From: Bostrychus sinensis
Taxonomy: Eukaryota > Chordata > Actinopteri > Gobiiformes > Eleotridae
Reading direction: 5' to 3'
Length of the DNA stretch: 64,000 nt
Assembly: GCA_020698575.1 (NCBI GenBank)
Contig: CM036244.1
Coordinates: 24,089,034 to 24,153,033 of the forward strand
Shown: one piece after another, positions 34,501 through 47,834 of the stretch
Layout: every line of letters starts with the position of its first letter
How positions within the stretch are numbered: the first letter of the stretch is position 1
Notes under the pieces: generated by a model
What the model saw: the letters and a program-made list of their open reading frames with translations, nothing else
Told to the model about the DNA's origin: nothing
Databases searched by the model: none
Made by a program: the position numbers and the translations under genes

Positions 34501-35329
34501 ACCTGGGGGATTCAGATCAGCAGTTTTGTGAGCAGCTGGCTTTTGTAATCCATTGCCTTAGCACTCAGCCACCCATTGTTAGAGTACAACAAGATGTTTT
34601 AACGCACCAGGCTGCTCACCAGGGTCACACTTGGTTTACAAGGCGCACATTTGGCCAGTTGATTTTTACAAAGAATGGCTCAGCGGCTTTTAGGCGTGGA
34701 GCAGCAGTGATTTCACACACCTCTTTGACCGTGACGTCTTGTTTTTATATTTCTGATTTCTTTACTCCACCCTTTGAGAAATGTCACTCTGTCTGTTTTG
34801 AAGTAGACTCCATGATACAGAGGAAATGAGAAGCTTTTCATGTTTAATTAATAATGCTAATGAAACTTAATTAGAGCAGCTTATGAAAAATGCATTCAAA
34901 TGAGAGATGAGCTTTATCCTTAAATAACAAGCCTCCTGTGCTGGATTTGGTGTCCTATTACATGCTAATTAGTCTGCACCAGGGACCGTTAATGAGCAGA
35001 GATCATTTCCATCTATTGCACAGCGGGGCCCTGACCAATCCCTCCGACCATATACAGTACGTGTGAGGGTTTTTGCATATGTATGTGCACAATTCACTCA
35101 TGAGTGGATTGTTATTTTGGAATCACCTAAAAAGCATTAGGGGTGCTTTTCATTAGCAGGAATTGTAATAATAAGAATTCATTCATTAAATTAATTACAC
35201 TTGGACATTACTAAAAACTAAAATGTGTCATGTGGAACAATAAAGAAAACAGTTGGCAAAACGATGCAACATATTACGGCCTCAGTGCCTCTTCATTATG
35301 GCAAAAAAATAACTTAGCTTATCTAGACT
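31516..35329. other. intergenic stretch, no gene recognised
   Basis: Mostly AT-rich unique sequence. A GC-richer part at 32350-32850 has overlapping frames on both strands but no recognised family. Bases 34830-35080 are rich in TAAT words and could be a conserved non-coding element (see findings). Confidence 0.3.
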
Positions 35330-35800
35330 TACCAATGCATTTTTACCTCTGCCAAGAAAGTTATGTTTGCTGCCATTGGTTTATCCATTGGTTGGTTTGT
35401 TCGTAAGTTGTATTGATTTAAAATATATACTGTATATATTTATATTTGGTGTGGATTGGGAACACCTAGATCCAGATTTTTAGAGCATTATGTACCAAAG
35501 CAAGATAGTGCCAAAGACACTAAATCCAGTCACAAAGGGCCAGTAAAGCTACAAATGATGCATTCTTTACTACAGAAATATAGAGGCTGTGTGACCCAGT
35601 GGTTAGAGCATTGTTAGAGGTCTGTGCACAGTGGCTTTACACTTGAGAACCAGGTCTGTGCTCTCTGAGTGTCTCTAATTCTAAACTACACCAGGTCTTT
35701 AAGCACTAAATAACTTAAAAACTAAGTTTCATGGGAAATGGTAAACTGGGACCAGGTCTATGCCGATAATAACAAAGGATTAAACTTGAAGGAAACAAAA
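35330..35800 (-). repeat. dispersed repeat copy 5 with tRNA-like module
   Basis: In reverse orientation: CTCTGCCAAGAAAGTTATG, ATTGGTTGGTTTGTTCG, CTAGATCCAGATTTTTAG, AAGCAAGATAGTGCC, AGGGCCAGTAAAG, and then GACCCAGTGGTTAGAGCATTG, an A-box-like tRNA head on the plus strand. Confidence 0.65.
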
Positions 35801-37669
35801 TTACGACTTTGGACTTTGGGTAAACACCTAATTGTTGACCACTGTCCTGTAATGTACATAATCATTAATCCTACATTTTCATTTTAAATACATATGTTAT
35901 AAATACAATGACTGTCTTGCCAACAGTCAATGCACTGTATACAAAGGTTAAAGGCACCATATGTCCAGTATTTTTAGTGATAATTACACTATACATCACT
36001 TTCTGTACACACCCAGAGCCCTGTGGAACAATACCATTTCCAACCATTGTACTACTTTGTTTACATGGAACATATGTTAAGCCCTCAGCCAATCACAGCT
36101 CACTGAAGAAAAGAGGTGGCTAGAACTCATCTCACAGTAAACACAAATTTGACTTTTATTCATAAATGGACAACAGGTACTGGGCAGTTCTCACCAACAC
36201 CCTGCATATTTGGCCATTAAGGCAAAGCAGTGTGGTCCTAGGTTGTGTGTGGGTGTCTCATGGTAACACTATGGACATATGCATTTTACATGAACACTGC
36301 CATCTACTGATAATATAAGGAACAAACACATCCGACAGCTTAGTCACAGGCTTTTAGCAAATTGCACATAAAACTCTTAGCTGTTAAAGTATAAATATAA
36401 ACATAAATGCAAGTCATTTTGAACTGGCATCTTCAAAGTTCAGTACAGTGTAATGTAATCTGTTTTAACTGATGACTTACATGTGCTCCACTTAAAAGAA
36501 CAAGAGACTGACAAGTGCATCCTAGTTACCCTTGGAGCATTTGGGCATTCAGCAGTCCTTTGGGAGTGACTATTAAAAAGACCCCGCAGACTGCAGCTTA
36601 TCAGTCGAGAGAAAAAAACAAGCTCCAAACAGTCCTCTGTCTACATTTGCTTCAAGTTTTACCCTTCTCAATTCACTCTATTTAATCTATATTCTGCCCA
36701 GATTTCTCTAAGTCGGCGCATGTCAACAGCACATTTGATCTTTCATTTAACTTGAAAATGTCAAAAATAATATATCTAATGCTCAAAGGCACAATGTGTC
36801 TGTCAGAATCAGAGTTGGAGCGTTGCGGTATGTTCAAAGTGCATGGATAGTCTTTATGTGGAGAGACACTGGTGAACTGTCACAGCATGTGTCATCTCCA
36901 GCTTTCGAACAGCTTACTAACATCACAGCTCAATTGTGGAAAATGTCTGTATACCCCGCAGGTAAGGGTCTATTAAATCCTCCTACACTATGATCCTGCT
37001 CCTACGCCTGATTCCATCTCAACCTAGAAGGCTTTTTGGTCAGCGACACCCATAGCAATTTACTTCGCATGAATTTCAACAAATTAATCCTTGAAAGGGG
37101 AACAATGTCGAGTGTGATATGATAACAGACATATGACAATTTGTAGCAGCTGATAAATGATCAGTATGGAAATGTATCCACAAACTAATTAGCTGTACGA
37201 GCGTGTCTCTGAGCTTAAGGAAGAGAGGGGGCTGGATGAATGGTAGATGTGTGCGCTCTGTTTTACACTGTCAATTTGGCAGACGCCTGCAGGGGCTGGT
37301 GTGTTGCCATGGTGATATGAGCGAGGCATGAAAGAGCAGCAAGGTTTGCCTAACAGGACCAGTCTCATAAGGACTGATAAAATAAGAGGCTTTTATAAGA
37401 GGCTCCCATACACTCTACTATGCCTATTCACCAGCAAAAACAGGTTTCTCTTAACTACTGCTCACTTCTCTGTATCCCTCAATCACACAGAGATCAGAGC
37501 AAGATACTTTACTGTAGTATTCCAGGAAATAGACAACTTTTTTCTAGTTATTAGTGAAAAATGAAATACAATTTTAAACATCTTTTGAGTTAATATATTA
37601 ACTAAGTAAACTGAAATGTTAAAAACTAAATTGTGCACAAATATGAGTGATGTAAAGTAGGTCTAGTTG
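35801..37669. other. intergenic stretch with a candidate DNA-transposon relic
   Basis: Bases 35948-36290 carry TTAAAGGCACCATATGTCC near one end and TATGGACATATGCATTTT near the other, reminiscent of TTAA-targeting elements, but the right terminus is not clean. No coding exon was recognised. Confidence 0.25.
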
Positions 37670-38090
37670 CTGGGAATACAAATATAAATCCACTTTATTT
37701 GTATAATACATTTTACAAACAAAACCAAAATGCTGAACATAAACAATAAATAACAATAAATTACTCTATTTAGCTCACTAGTCCCCATTAAAATAATAAG
37801 AACCAGTAAAACCAAATAATAGCAAAATAATAAAATAACAATAAATAAGTATAAAAACAATGAAGTAAATAAAAACAAAACAGTACAAAAGACACAGGAC
37901 CACATATTTCATGCCGAGTTAAAAGCCAGAGAATAAAAGTGGGTCTTAAGACGAGACTTAAAACATTCGACTGTGGGGGCTGCTCTGATGTGGGTGGATG
38001 GGGGGCAGAGCGTTCCACAGTTGGGGTGGACTAACGAGAAGGCCCAGTCTCCCCTGGTTTTAAGTCTCATTGGCATGAGGATGATGGAAC
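37670..38090 (-). repeat. teleost LINE-tail / dispersed repeat fragment
   Basis: ACTTTATTTGTATAATACAT at the left is the inverse of the usual ...TATACAAATAAAGT 3' end of fish LINE-related repeats. At the right, GGTCTTAAGACGAGACTTAA, GGGGCAGAGCGTTCCACAG and GAAGGCCCAGTCTCCCCTGG match the body of a common teleost repeat. No intact ORF. Confidence 0.6.
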
Positions 38091-40117
38091 TATGTATTGA
38101 AAACTGAAATGTATATGCAAGTCATGCTAGTCTTCTGCACACAATAAAATATTATCACAAAAAAGTGTGTGTTTAATGTGTAATTAACATCCACTTCCTC
38201 ATAACATTAGCCTACAGAATATAATTAACAAATTGCTTTCAGAAATGTAATCTTAAACATCTCATAATTTAAAGCAGTGTCAGTATGTCAGTAAACTATT
38301 TTAACTAAAGAGTAGTACAAATAAAGGTAAGTGAATGTCACACGAGGACATAAATATAAAGAAAAGAAAGGATGTTGCTAGATGTGTAAAGATAAAACAA
38401 AGATACAACATTTACCCTGTTTATTCTACTTATTCAAATCATGCTGCTGGTTAAGCTTTATTTATCAGTGTTCCCTGACTCCTACACAGGCCCCACTCCA
38501 GGTGGCTGAATAAAACAATATGAAGTATAGTTGTGCACATAAATTTGCAAGCACCTGCCATATGCAAATTTATGAAAACGACCACATTAAAACTAAGTCA
38601 TTCAGGTAAAGATAGTACACAATCTAGTGTTACATGTTGCCTTAACTTGTGAATATAATCTGCATTAGTCTAATAAAAGTAATGTGGATGTATAGAAATA
38701 AGCCTGTTTTTACGTTTATCAAGTAAGTTGTGTTTTTATCACTGCTGGTTTGTTTGGAGACTGGTTTGGTAATTTGTTAGCAAAAAAGCCACATTTTTAT
38801 TCATATTCAGGAAAGATCAGTAATGGGCCAAGTAAGAAGATAATTGTTTTGTTTGTTAATATGAAACACTAGCTGGATTCAGGTACTTTTACAGGATATC
38901 TCTATTCTTGCAAGAGAGAAATATCCTAGAATATACTCACTACAACTTCAAGAAAACGATTAGTTTTAGTGAATTCTTAATTATTGGCTTTGTGGCTTTG
39001 AGTCCAATTTGAGTCCAGGGCCAAAGCTATGGCAGTACACTGTGCACTAATTCTTTAGTGTTAGGCACACTGTGTAAGTTTACAACAAACAGAATACAAA
39101 ATGGTGAGAAACATTCTTGACAAATCATACACTATCAACAAAAAGAAGGCTTTGGTGTTTGGATTACATCAAAAACTGCTTTAAAACAAAAGAATTCCCA
39201 CTACTGACAATCTATTTCAGCCATGAAGATGGTCTGGGAAAGCCACAGGGTTTAGCCACTGTCTAAAGACTACAATTTCTAAGGATCGTGGGTGCCCACA
39301 GAGACCACACTACTAACTACAGACCAGCATCTACTGGGTCTGCCACAATAAAGACAAGTGGGTAACTATAACTCACTGTGTTAGATACTGTGCTAATTTA
39401 AAATGTAAGCTTAGAAACAAACAAACATTACAAACAAATATTTGAAACGCTGTAACTACTTTTAAAGTCATGGTTGTAATATTTATTATTCTTGCGTCAA
39501 ACATGGTAAATAATTAATACAGGTTGTATCCTGAGGAGAAACCAAAGCAGAAATACTTCAAGGTCTTTAAACTCAATGTTTCTCCCCTTGTTTTTTCAGG
39601 GTTAGATATGTATTACAAGGAATGCCTGTCATCCATGTTTTCAAAGGTATAAAATGCCAGAGCAGAGGACTGTTAAGGTTAAAATTTTCTTAACAGCACT
39701 TTGCCCCAAAAAGCAAGTAAAGAAATGCCTCTGCTGGTGTATCCCCTAAGCAGTCGGTGTGCACAGGTGTTTGAAGCAGGAAGTTCACATCTCGACTGAA
39801 CTGGTCAGGCACAGAGTCGATCTCCTGGGGTGAATGCTGTGCCATGAAGTTGCATGAGGATCACAGGCTCCCACATGAACTCTGGGCTGTCAAAAAAGTG
39901 TCTGACACTCTTCATGTCCACACAGCTCAGTACTCCCACAGTCCTCAGTGGGAGTGCGAAGGGCAAAGGAACACGGGGCCAAGCAAGTGTGCTGTTCCAT
40001 GCTGGGGGACAGAGGGGAAAAGAGGACAGAGGGAAATTATCTATCAACATGCATTAGCAGACCAGACGTTCACAACAAGCTAATGTTAGTAAAATAACTT
40101 CTAAATGTTTCAAGTTA
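38091..40117. other. intergenic stretch, no gene recognised
   Basis: AT-rich unique sequence, except for a small inverted fragment of the dispersed repeat family at about 38805-38860 (GATCAGTAATGGGCCAAG). Overlapping frames at 39805-40083 on both strands are unsupported. Confidence 0.35.
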
Positions 40118-40345
40118 GTCACTGGCCCTATCTTGCAATGGTAAAATGCCAGTGCCAAGGTATGACTAAAAGTTAACATTTCCTATAGCTCAGTGGTAAA
40201 CTCTCTAACCAAAGCACTTAAAACTCAAAATGGATAAGAATGAACTAAAACAAATTACTTCCTTCACTGACCCCTTAGGCTGGAGTCAGAATTATTAAAA
40301 GCTCCTGGATCCAGGAGGTGTTTCTGATCCACACCAGAAAATAAT
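40118..40345 (+). repeat. dispersed repeat copy 6
   Basis: Contains CACTGGCCCTATCTTGCAATGG, TATAGCTCAGTGGTAAAC (tRNA A-box-like), CTTCACTGACCCCTTAGGC and CTCCTGGATCCAGGAGGTG, which itself is a near palindrome. Confidence 0.65.
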
Positions 40346-41810
40346 CATTTCTTCAAACAAACAAATGCAAGTAAAAACATCTTTGACATAAGCAGTAATT
40401 GATTAGACTATTTTGTGCTGAAACTTGTTACTTTTTTACATTGAAGAGTATTCTGTAATATTCTATCTGTCTAATTATTTACATTTGCAAACATGACATT
40501 TTATCAGTCTTCTTAATCTGAATGTTTTGAGGAATAGATTTCTTATATGTCTTATACACTTGGTATTGTCAGTATTTACAGTTTGTAGTTCTGATTAAAT
40601 CTTTAAATCTATATGTGGCCAACAAACACTAAATGTAATGTACAGTTATAGCAATGTACTATCACATACGTTACAGTCTATCCTAAACCTTTGCTACTTA
40701 GAATTGTACTGGGTACGTCTTATATATAGAACAATTGACTGTTTGCACTTCTCATTAGTGATGAGCGGTGCCCCGGTCATTATTCCTACTGACAGGCCAC
40801 TGTACCTTTTGGGTGTGCCTTATTTGTTTCCATGCACCAATCATTAATTCAAGCCACAGACAGGGCCAAGAGCAACAGGGAAGAGAACGATTTGTACAAT
40901 ATGCTGCCTTCCAGCCAAATGACGAACACAATTAGGAACTTGCATCAGATACAGACTGTGAACACTGTGGAGTTCATACCAAACTGAAAACTGGAGCTGT
41001 TGCATTATACAAAGGAAGAATGACTTAGATGTTCTTTACTTAAAGGAAAACCTGAAGTGAAACACAGGTCCGAGATAGCATTTCCATGTGTGTGAGAGGA
41101 ACGCCAAAACTTCAACAGCAATGTGCAGCTTTGAAGATAGTCAGTAAAGAGAATAATACAACTACATTTCCAAATTAAAGTTACACATTCCCAAATGGTA
41201 ACTGTCTAAAGTAAGTTTTTACTTCTGACAATGCAAGTGTCACTGTCTTCTAGAAGAAACTGCTTTCCACTCTCCCTCCGTCAAACCAAATGTGGAAAAA
41301 AATGCCCTGTTACAGATCTAAAGCGCCAAATGCTTTATACTTTTTTAATTGGATGAGAAGGAATGTAGTCATAACAAACATTTCACCCAAACGTCTGCCT
41401 GATAAAGCCTAATTACATTTCCACAGATATGATAAGATATTACCCTCTTAGGCATAGAAATGTCAATAAATAGGTTTATTCACAGCATTATGACAAATGC
41501 AATGAAAGCATTTAGAATAGAGGAGTAACAGTGTTCTTCAGTCAAGACTACTTCAGTAGAGATAAATAAGCATTCAGCTTGAATACATATGGTTTAATAT
41601 TCAGAGGAGGCTGTTAAACTTACATTTAGAAACACAACAACATGGTTCAGTGTTAATGGACTGGATAAAAGACATTTCTCACTGTGTCACTGACTGACTG
41701 CACATTTCATTTGAAGGTAGGTGGAGAAAAATGGCCTCTTGTTCTTCACTGTTTATTACAGCACTCAGCCACACATCTTACACTGCAAATTCAGGCTCTT
41801 TACCATAGAT
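40346..41810. other. intergenic stretch, no gene recognised
   Basis: AT-rich unique sequence. Confidence 0.35.
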
Positions 41811-41880
41811 CAGTGATTCTCAACTGGCAGGTCCGGACCCAAAAGTGGTAGGGGGCAGGTTGAATGCGGTTTCAATCTTC
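41811..41880 (+). mobile_element. hAT-type terminus fragment
   Basis: CAGTGATTCTCAACTGGCAG followed by GTCCGGACCCAAAAGTGG matches the left terminus of a widespread hAT family (CAGTGGTTCTCAACTGG...). No partner end was identified with certainty. Confidence 0.55.
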
Positions 41881-42764
41881 AGCTTATTTGAAACATGACA
41901 GACCCAAAGAGTTACACATTTTCTAAACATATAATAGTGTTGGGAAGGGAATTAAAAATGTATCTAATTAATTAAACTATACACATATAGATCTTGGAGT
42001 AGGTATAAATCCACCTCACATCACGCCATGTCCACATCTCCATTCATGATCCAACCAAAGGACAATGCCGAGCAACTTGTAATTGAGTTTTCCATAAATA
42101 TGAGCTGCTAATGAGAGAAAAATACACGAGTGGGAGGCATGAAATGCTCAATGAAGCATTACACACTCGCATGGTTCTTTACTGGAAAGTGAACACTGCT
42201 TCTCCGCCCAAAATTAATACAGTGACAATCAATTTCCCTTATCATGTAAACAATTGAAAATAACACTTTAAAACATAAAAAAGTGCATTATTTTGATTAC
42301 TGCAAGATATTAATATATGATGTTAGCGTGACTGAAGTGCTGCCTTCAAATTTATGATTATGATGCTATACATGCACATGGAGGTCCACGGAGGTCCAAT
42401 TAAGTTTGTGTAAAGGAACGGGGCAGTTTTATATTGCGCGTAAGGATAGCACAGACTACTGTGTGTTGGCACAAGCTTTGTCAGAACCAAACACCCGTGT
42501 GGACCATTGGTTGTAGGAGGACTCTCTCCTTGCCTTTGTGCCGTGTCTTTGAAAGGTGCGCACACGGTACACCAGGTTAAAAGTCAGCGTAGAGCTACAT
42601 AAGTTTTCATGTCCAGTTAGATTTTTTTTAAACACCAACTTTGCTGCAGAGAGTGGCATACACCAGTTTCAGCCCTCATTGTGTTTGGTTGAGCCCTTAA
42701 ATCAGGACTTAAACTGGGGATCGTGTATTTCAGGAGTAAATCCTTGCAACGCTAAAGACTACCT
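41881..42764. other. intergenic stretch, no gene recognised
   Basis: Unique sequence. Overlapping frames at 42323-42771 on both strands are unsupported. Confidence 0.3.
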
Positions 42765-43065
42765 AAAATGATCATTTGTTCCTGTACTGACCTCTTGTCA
42801 CCCTATCTTGCAATGGCACAGGATTCAGAATCTCCTTGACTACCCTGCTGCCCTTTTGAAAAAATGTCTCCAAAATCTAATCATGACTTTTAAATTATCT
42901 GCCAATTAAACTAACCGACAAACCAACCAATACAAGAGAAAAGATAATGCCTGTGGTTAAGATAAAAATAAAGTTGATTCTGTGAAAAGTGACAATAACT
43001 TGATTGACGATAAAAATGAGTTCCACAATCAGACCGGAGTAGAACCACCACTTGTTTGGACGAAC
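42765..43065 (+). repeat. dispersed repeat copy 7 (related to the hAT-type MITE)
   Basis: Contains CATTTGTTCCTGTACTGACC, CACCCTATCTTGCAATGGCAC, AACTAACCGACAAACCAACC, and at the right GTTCCACAATCAGACCGG and GTAGAACCACCACTTG, which resemble the right end of the element at 55296-55548. Confidence 0.6.
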
Positions 43066-44900
43066 ATTAACACATTTGCTCAATAGAAATTAAGATGTGA
43101 GGTAGCCATTAGGTGCTATTTTGGCTATGTTTATGTGCAAAGATTGTTCAGTTTATATAGTTTCTCTCTCATTGCTATGATTTTCACTCGCCTCCTACAA
43201 TTTTCCTAGTTGATTCTTTTTCATTTTGCTATTTCATGTTCTTTAATAAATTTCTGGTATTTGTCTGCACTCTGTCTGCTCCTATTGTAATACTCCACTG
43301 CTCTCTCTGCCTTAATTCTCGCTCACTTGAGTCTTTTGTTTTGTGGGGTTTTATGCCGTCACCTCTATCTTTCCATTTGGCCTTTTACATTGTTAGTTCT
43401 CCACTCTGCCTTTGTGTTTCGCAGTCCCTTCTCATTTATTCGTGTCCTCCAGCCCTCTGTGTGTTCATTACTACACTCCTAATCCTGCACTTTCTTCACC
43501 CACTGTGCAACTTCCTTACATTCTTCTTTATTTCCAACTTTATAATCTAGTCAGCCTAAATTATTACAGATACTTCAAGCACTAACAATATTAAAACTGC
43601 GCTTAGTGCAATGCAATTACTCACCCTCTGATCCAAGCTATACTTGCCATAAGGGAGAGGCATTCCTGAACAAAGCGCTCAGAAAATTGAAGAAAATGGG
43701 GAGTTTTAAAGGCACATGTTTTATGGTCACACATCAAAGAGTCATTTTATTACATAAATGAATTCTTTTGAACAGGGACAACTCTATTTGTGAGCTGGGC
43801 CAGACCAGAGTGTTAATACATGTGACCACTGCATGCGGGACAGTTTTGTATGAAGAGGCTTGCGTTTCCACAGTACTGTATGTGTGCAGATGATTGGTGT
43901 TTGCTACATAAAAAAGTTATGTCAAGTTGTGTTTCTGTATGAGCTGTAACTAATATTTTAGAAAAAAAAAAACTATTAATTTGCTACTTTACTGATTATT
44001 GTGTTTAAAAATTAATTACTGCCCTGCTTATTTTGTGAACATCTCAATGCTACAACTAAAGTGTTTGAATAGCATTTGTTCACTTTTTCTCACTGTTTAC
44101 AAAATCTCAGCTCAGAAAACATGGTGTGTGGAGGTTTTTAGTGTCAACCATCTGACCATCACTAAAATGGTCTGAATGTGTAAAATGACTTAATGTGACT
44201 TCCAGCACCGGACGACTTTGTGTGGTACAAAAGCTTTCAGTGCTTATGTATTCATGGGCGATAGGATGCATGATCTCCACAAAGTCAAGGTTTTGGTTAA
44301 ACATGAACATGGCCTTACCTGAACTAGAGCAGATCTAAAAAACAATGAAACTGCCATTTTCCATGATCAAAAGATCTGCCTGCTCCCAATAGGATCCTAT
44401 CTTTATAGACACAAAGAACCTGCTCTCACTCTTCCATATCATTTTCTATATTTATTCATTTTATAAACATGGCCCTTATTTTAGTTAGTAAACCAAGCTG
44501 CTTCCAACTGACCATGACATTTCCATATAATAGAAAAGCTAATTTCACTTTTTATCAGCTGTAGCCAGAGGGCAGAGCATTGAAGTCAACTAAAAGCGTT
44601 GTGAACTCTGAAGTCAAACTCATGTAAGAGTTTAGCCTAAAGGCATACTCCAGTCTGACCTCACCACAAGCTGCTGCTGGACCAAAACCAATGTTTATCA
44701 ATGTTCTCAGTTTCATTTGAAAGAAAAGTGAAGGGGTATTTTCTAATGTAAGGAAAGCCATCTTATATATGCTCACTAAAGGTTAGAAATATGCCTTCAG
44801 AACATTATGAATACATTCAAATCTGGGATTGAAGCTGCAAAAAAAGAAAAAAGAAAAAACAACTATTTGTTTCTTTTTAGGATTAGCACTGAGACTAGCA
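43066..44900. other. intergenic stretch, no gene recognised
   Basis: Bases 43140-43550 are pyrimidine-rich on the plus strand, producing a hydrophobic chance ORF (43236-43550). Nothing else is recognisable. Confidence 0.35.
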
Positions 44901-44904
44901 CTGA

Positions 44905-45150
44905 CACTTTTTCAGAGCTGTTCTGCTCTCTAACTCTGGACTTCACTCCCACCAGACAGCCATAATATTGACTCTGTTCCTCAGTTTAAATCCAGACTCA
45001 AAACCCACCTGTTCAGAACAACATCCTCTCTGTAGTTTTCACTGTTCCATTCTGTATTGTCTGCTGTTTTATCTGTATTTTGTATTTTGCTTGCATTTTA
45101 CCTTGCAAAGTGTCACTGAGTGTCGAGAAAGACACTATTAAAAAGTCAAA
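44905..45150 (+). mobile_element. LINE ORF2 C-terminus and 3' tail fragment
   Basis: TTTAAATCCAGACTCAAAAC, then CCACCTGTTCAGAACA, encodes FKSRLKTHLFRT, a motif found at the end of ORF2 in common fish LINEs. It is followed by T-rich repeated TATTTTGTATTTTGC sequence and a CTTGCAAAGTGTCACTGAGT-like tail. 5'-truncated. Confidence 0.65.
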
Positions 45151-45164
45151 TTAACTATTTTTAT

Positions 45165-45505
45165 TACTTCCACTAAGGCATTGGCTCTATCTCTCAATGG
45201 GAAAGACAAATTATACAATACTGGGGATATCCTAGTTTAAAGGCAATACCCTATCCATTTAGCCATAAAGTCCTTATATCCAACAATGGAATCCACTAAA
45301 TCTAATTTGTTCCTTTACTGACCACATGTGTCTGAGGTTAGTATCTTAAGCTCCATCTTGCAATGGTGTGTTGTTATAGAAAAATCTATACTTTCTTTGT
45401 TGGCCCATTACTGACCTTATCTGAAAACTTAACCAAAATCTCACTATTCATTTTTTACTTATCTAACAGACTAACAAACCAACACCAGCTAAAATATAAC
45501 CTCTT
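45165..45505 (+). repeat. dispersed repeat copy 8
   Basis: Among the longest copies: CACTAAGGCATTGGCTCTAT, CTATCCATTTAGCC (inverse of an A-box-like sequence), TTGTTCCTTTACTGACC, CCATCTTGCAATGGTG, TTGGCCCATTACTGACC, AACCAACACCAGC and AACCTCTTGAG. Confidence 0.7.
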
Positions 45506-47434
45506 GAGTGGGACTCTTTAATGTAAAATTCTATCATTACCAGCACTGATTGAACCATGAACCCAAGAAAATGTGTTGGGCTATTTCTTAACCAGTTTCA
45601 TCAAGAACTGCCAGACAATCAAGGAGATAATGTCTTTGTGGTTACTGTCACCATTAAGGCAGAAAAAGGAATGTACCATTATTTGCTTTGTTTGCATTTC
45701 AGAGTAATTAAAACTATTAAGCATGCTGACTCTTAATGAAAGCGGCTGGCTTGTAGGCTTTTGCCCTGTTTTGGTGCTTGTCAGTGCTGATCAGACAACT
45801 CCAGCGCATGCGTTTAATCCTCACACCAGATGGTAATGTGGCAATTTAATTTAATGATTCCTAGTTAAAAGCTGAGCTCCATAGGCAGCAGATACCCAGC
45901 CGATACTTCATCAGTTTATTAAAAGGAAGTCTGACTTTAAATGATGGTTGTACAAATAGAAGCATGGGATATGAGTATGAAAGATTTATTCTGATAAAAC
46001 AAGGTTAAGGTTGACTTTGTTGTCTACATAGAGAAATTTGTATTCTGCATCCTGCAATCAGTGCCGCTGGGGCAACCTGTCAGGAACAGTGGGTGACCCC
46101 AGTGCAGCGCCCAGGGACCCTTGTCCAGATCTTGAGCTTGGATCTTGATCAGGTTAAAATTACTTAAAGGTAAAAAAAAAAAAAAGAAACCAAATAAGGA
46201 TGTCCATAAAAAGCAACCAGGCTTGTAATATTCTTGTTCACAATGATATGACATAAGAAGGAAATGTTTTTCCCCTATTGCTTGTTAGACTGTAAGGAAA
46301 ACCTCAGCTCAAAATGTATTTGTTCAACTTCAGTAATGGTCAAGTCAGTAATGGGCTGAGGACAATATTATTACTTTGGATCCAGGATACTGTCTGGATT
46401 CAGGAATGGGATGCGCTGTGTATTCTGACACCTTTCTCTCAGAATCAGCATTAACTTCTTAAGCAATTAGAGCTACAGCAGCTTGTCTGCCCGTGCATCA
46501 CCTGCACCAACTGGTGTCATAATGAGGAGATAATCTGTTAGTCATGGTTAGTCATAATGTTATGCCTGATTGGTGTGCAGGCCTTGCCTGTAGTGCTTTG
46601 ACATTATTAAACATTTTCTTGACTTGAAAACAAAAAGCTATTGTTGAGTCTTGTCTGAATACAGTGAGCCATTTAACTAAATCAATCTTGAGTGGAGACG
46701 AAGCGAACAGCAGCTGCCACATCCAATCCTACAGACTTCTGCCGCTCGTAGCTTTTCTGGCAGCGCTGCTTTGACTTCCTGAGCATGTTACACAGTCACA
46801 TAGACACCCACGCACAGCATTTAACTATACATAAAACAATGTCCTTGTGTTTTGTAAAACTGACAGTTTAGCCAGCAGCATCAGCATGCTTTAGGCTTTC
46901 CCAGCAGAAATACAATGACATAAGAGGAGCCATGTTGAGCTAAAGGCATCCCGCTATGTCCGGAGGGGAGCTAAGTGGAGCAGCTGCGGTGCTGCCTAAC
47001 AAGCCTCAAAGTAATTAGTGGCGATCCATACACCACTGTAAACAATCAGATTAGATAAGCAGACTTTGTTTGTCTGATCCTACTGGTCAGTAAGTAAACT
47101 TTCACACAGGCATCTAGAGCTGTCAGACACTTAACTTTCTGCATGGAGAACTTCTGAGGTCAAACCAGCTTTTACAAGTTAAGGGGCAACAAAACAAAGT
47201 CAAATTAATTCTAGACTAAAAAAATAAGAAATAACCTAATCATCTGCAGCTTTTTAATCCCATCATCCTCTCTCTTTAAAATTAAATTGGCAACAAACCA
47301 TGCCCCATACCCCAATTATTTTAGTGTTCATCAGCCATGGTAAAAGTCAAAGATTCCATAAAAAAATGAAAATGACAAATGCAATGACTATGATTTCATT
47401 GTTAACAAGCATATTCTGTCAGTTTAGTCTAGAT
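45506..47434. other. intergenic stretch with possible conserved non-coding element
   Basis: A reverse fragment of the dispersed repeat lies at about 46300-46400. Bases 46660-47060 are unique and less AT-rich, with CAGCTG and TAATTA-type words, and could be a regulatory element. No coding exon was recognised. Confidence 0.3.
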
Positions 47435-47480
47435 TAGATTATATAAATACTTTATTGATTTTCGGAGGAAATTCAGTAGC
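47435..47480 (-). repeat. short LINE-tail-like fragment
   Basis: GATTAGATTATATAAATACT, then TTTATTGATTTTCGGAGG, resembles the common fish TAGATTAGA...TTTATTGATCCC retroposon tail. Confidence 0.45.
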
Positions 47481-47834
47481 ACTACCAGTTTCAGAAAGTT
47501 GGCATCTTATTTTTAAGCTCCAATAATTAAATAATAATAATTAAAACTTATAAAGAATAATTAAAAAGGTGGCATTTTGGACAAAGTCCTGAAAATGAGC
47601 ATAGACTGGTTTAGCCTTACAGCGCTGTTTTTCTCAAAAGATAAGTTCCTGGAAAAGAGAGACTCTTATAAGTCAGTAAAAAGGTAATCAGAGAAGCAGT
47701 AAAGTATTTTAAGAATAAGAACCAGACACATAACCAGAAAAACTAAAACAGACCATAGTTTTCACTTTTTAATGACTATTTTAACTGACAAGTTTTCTAG
47801 TAGCCTCTCCAATTCCATACAAGACATTAATATC

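Noticed and set aside
43236..43550. 104-codon hydrophobic plus-strand frame, possible membrane protein
   Set aside because: Produced by a pyrimidine-rich strand. Hydrophobicity is a composition effect, and no family or splice signal was seen.
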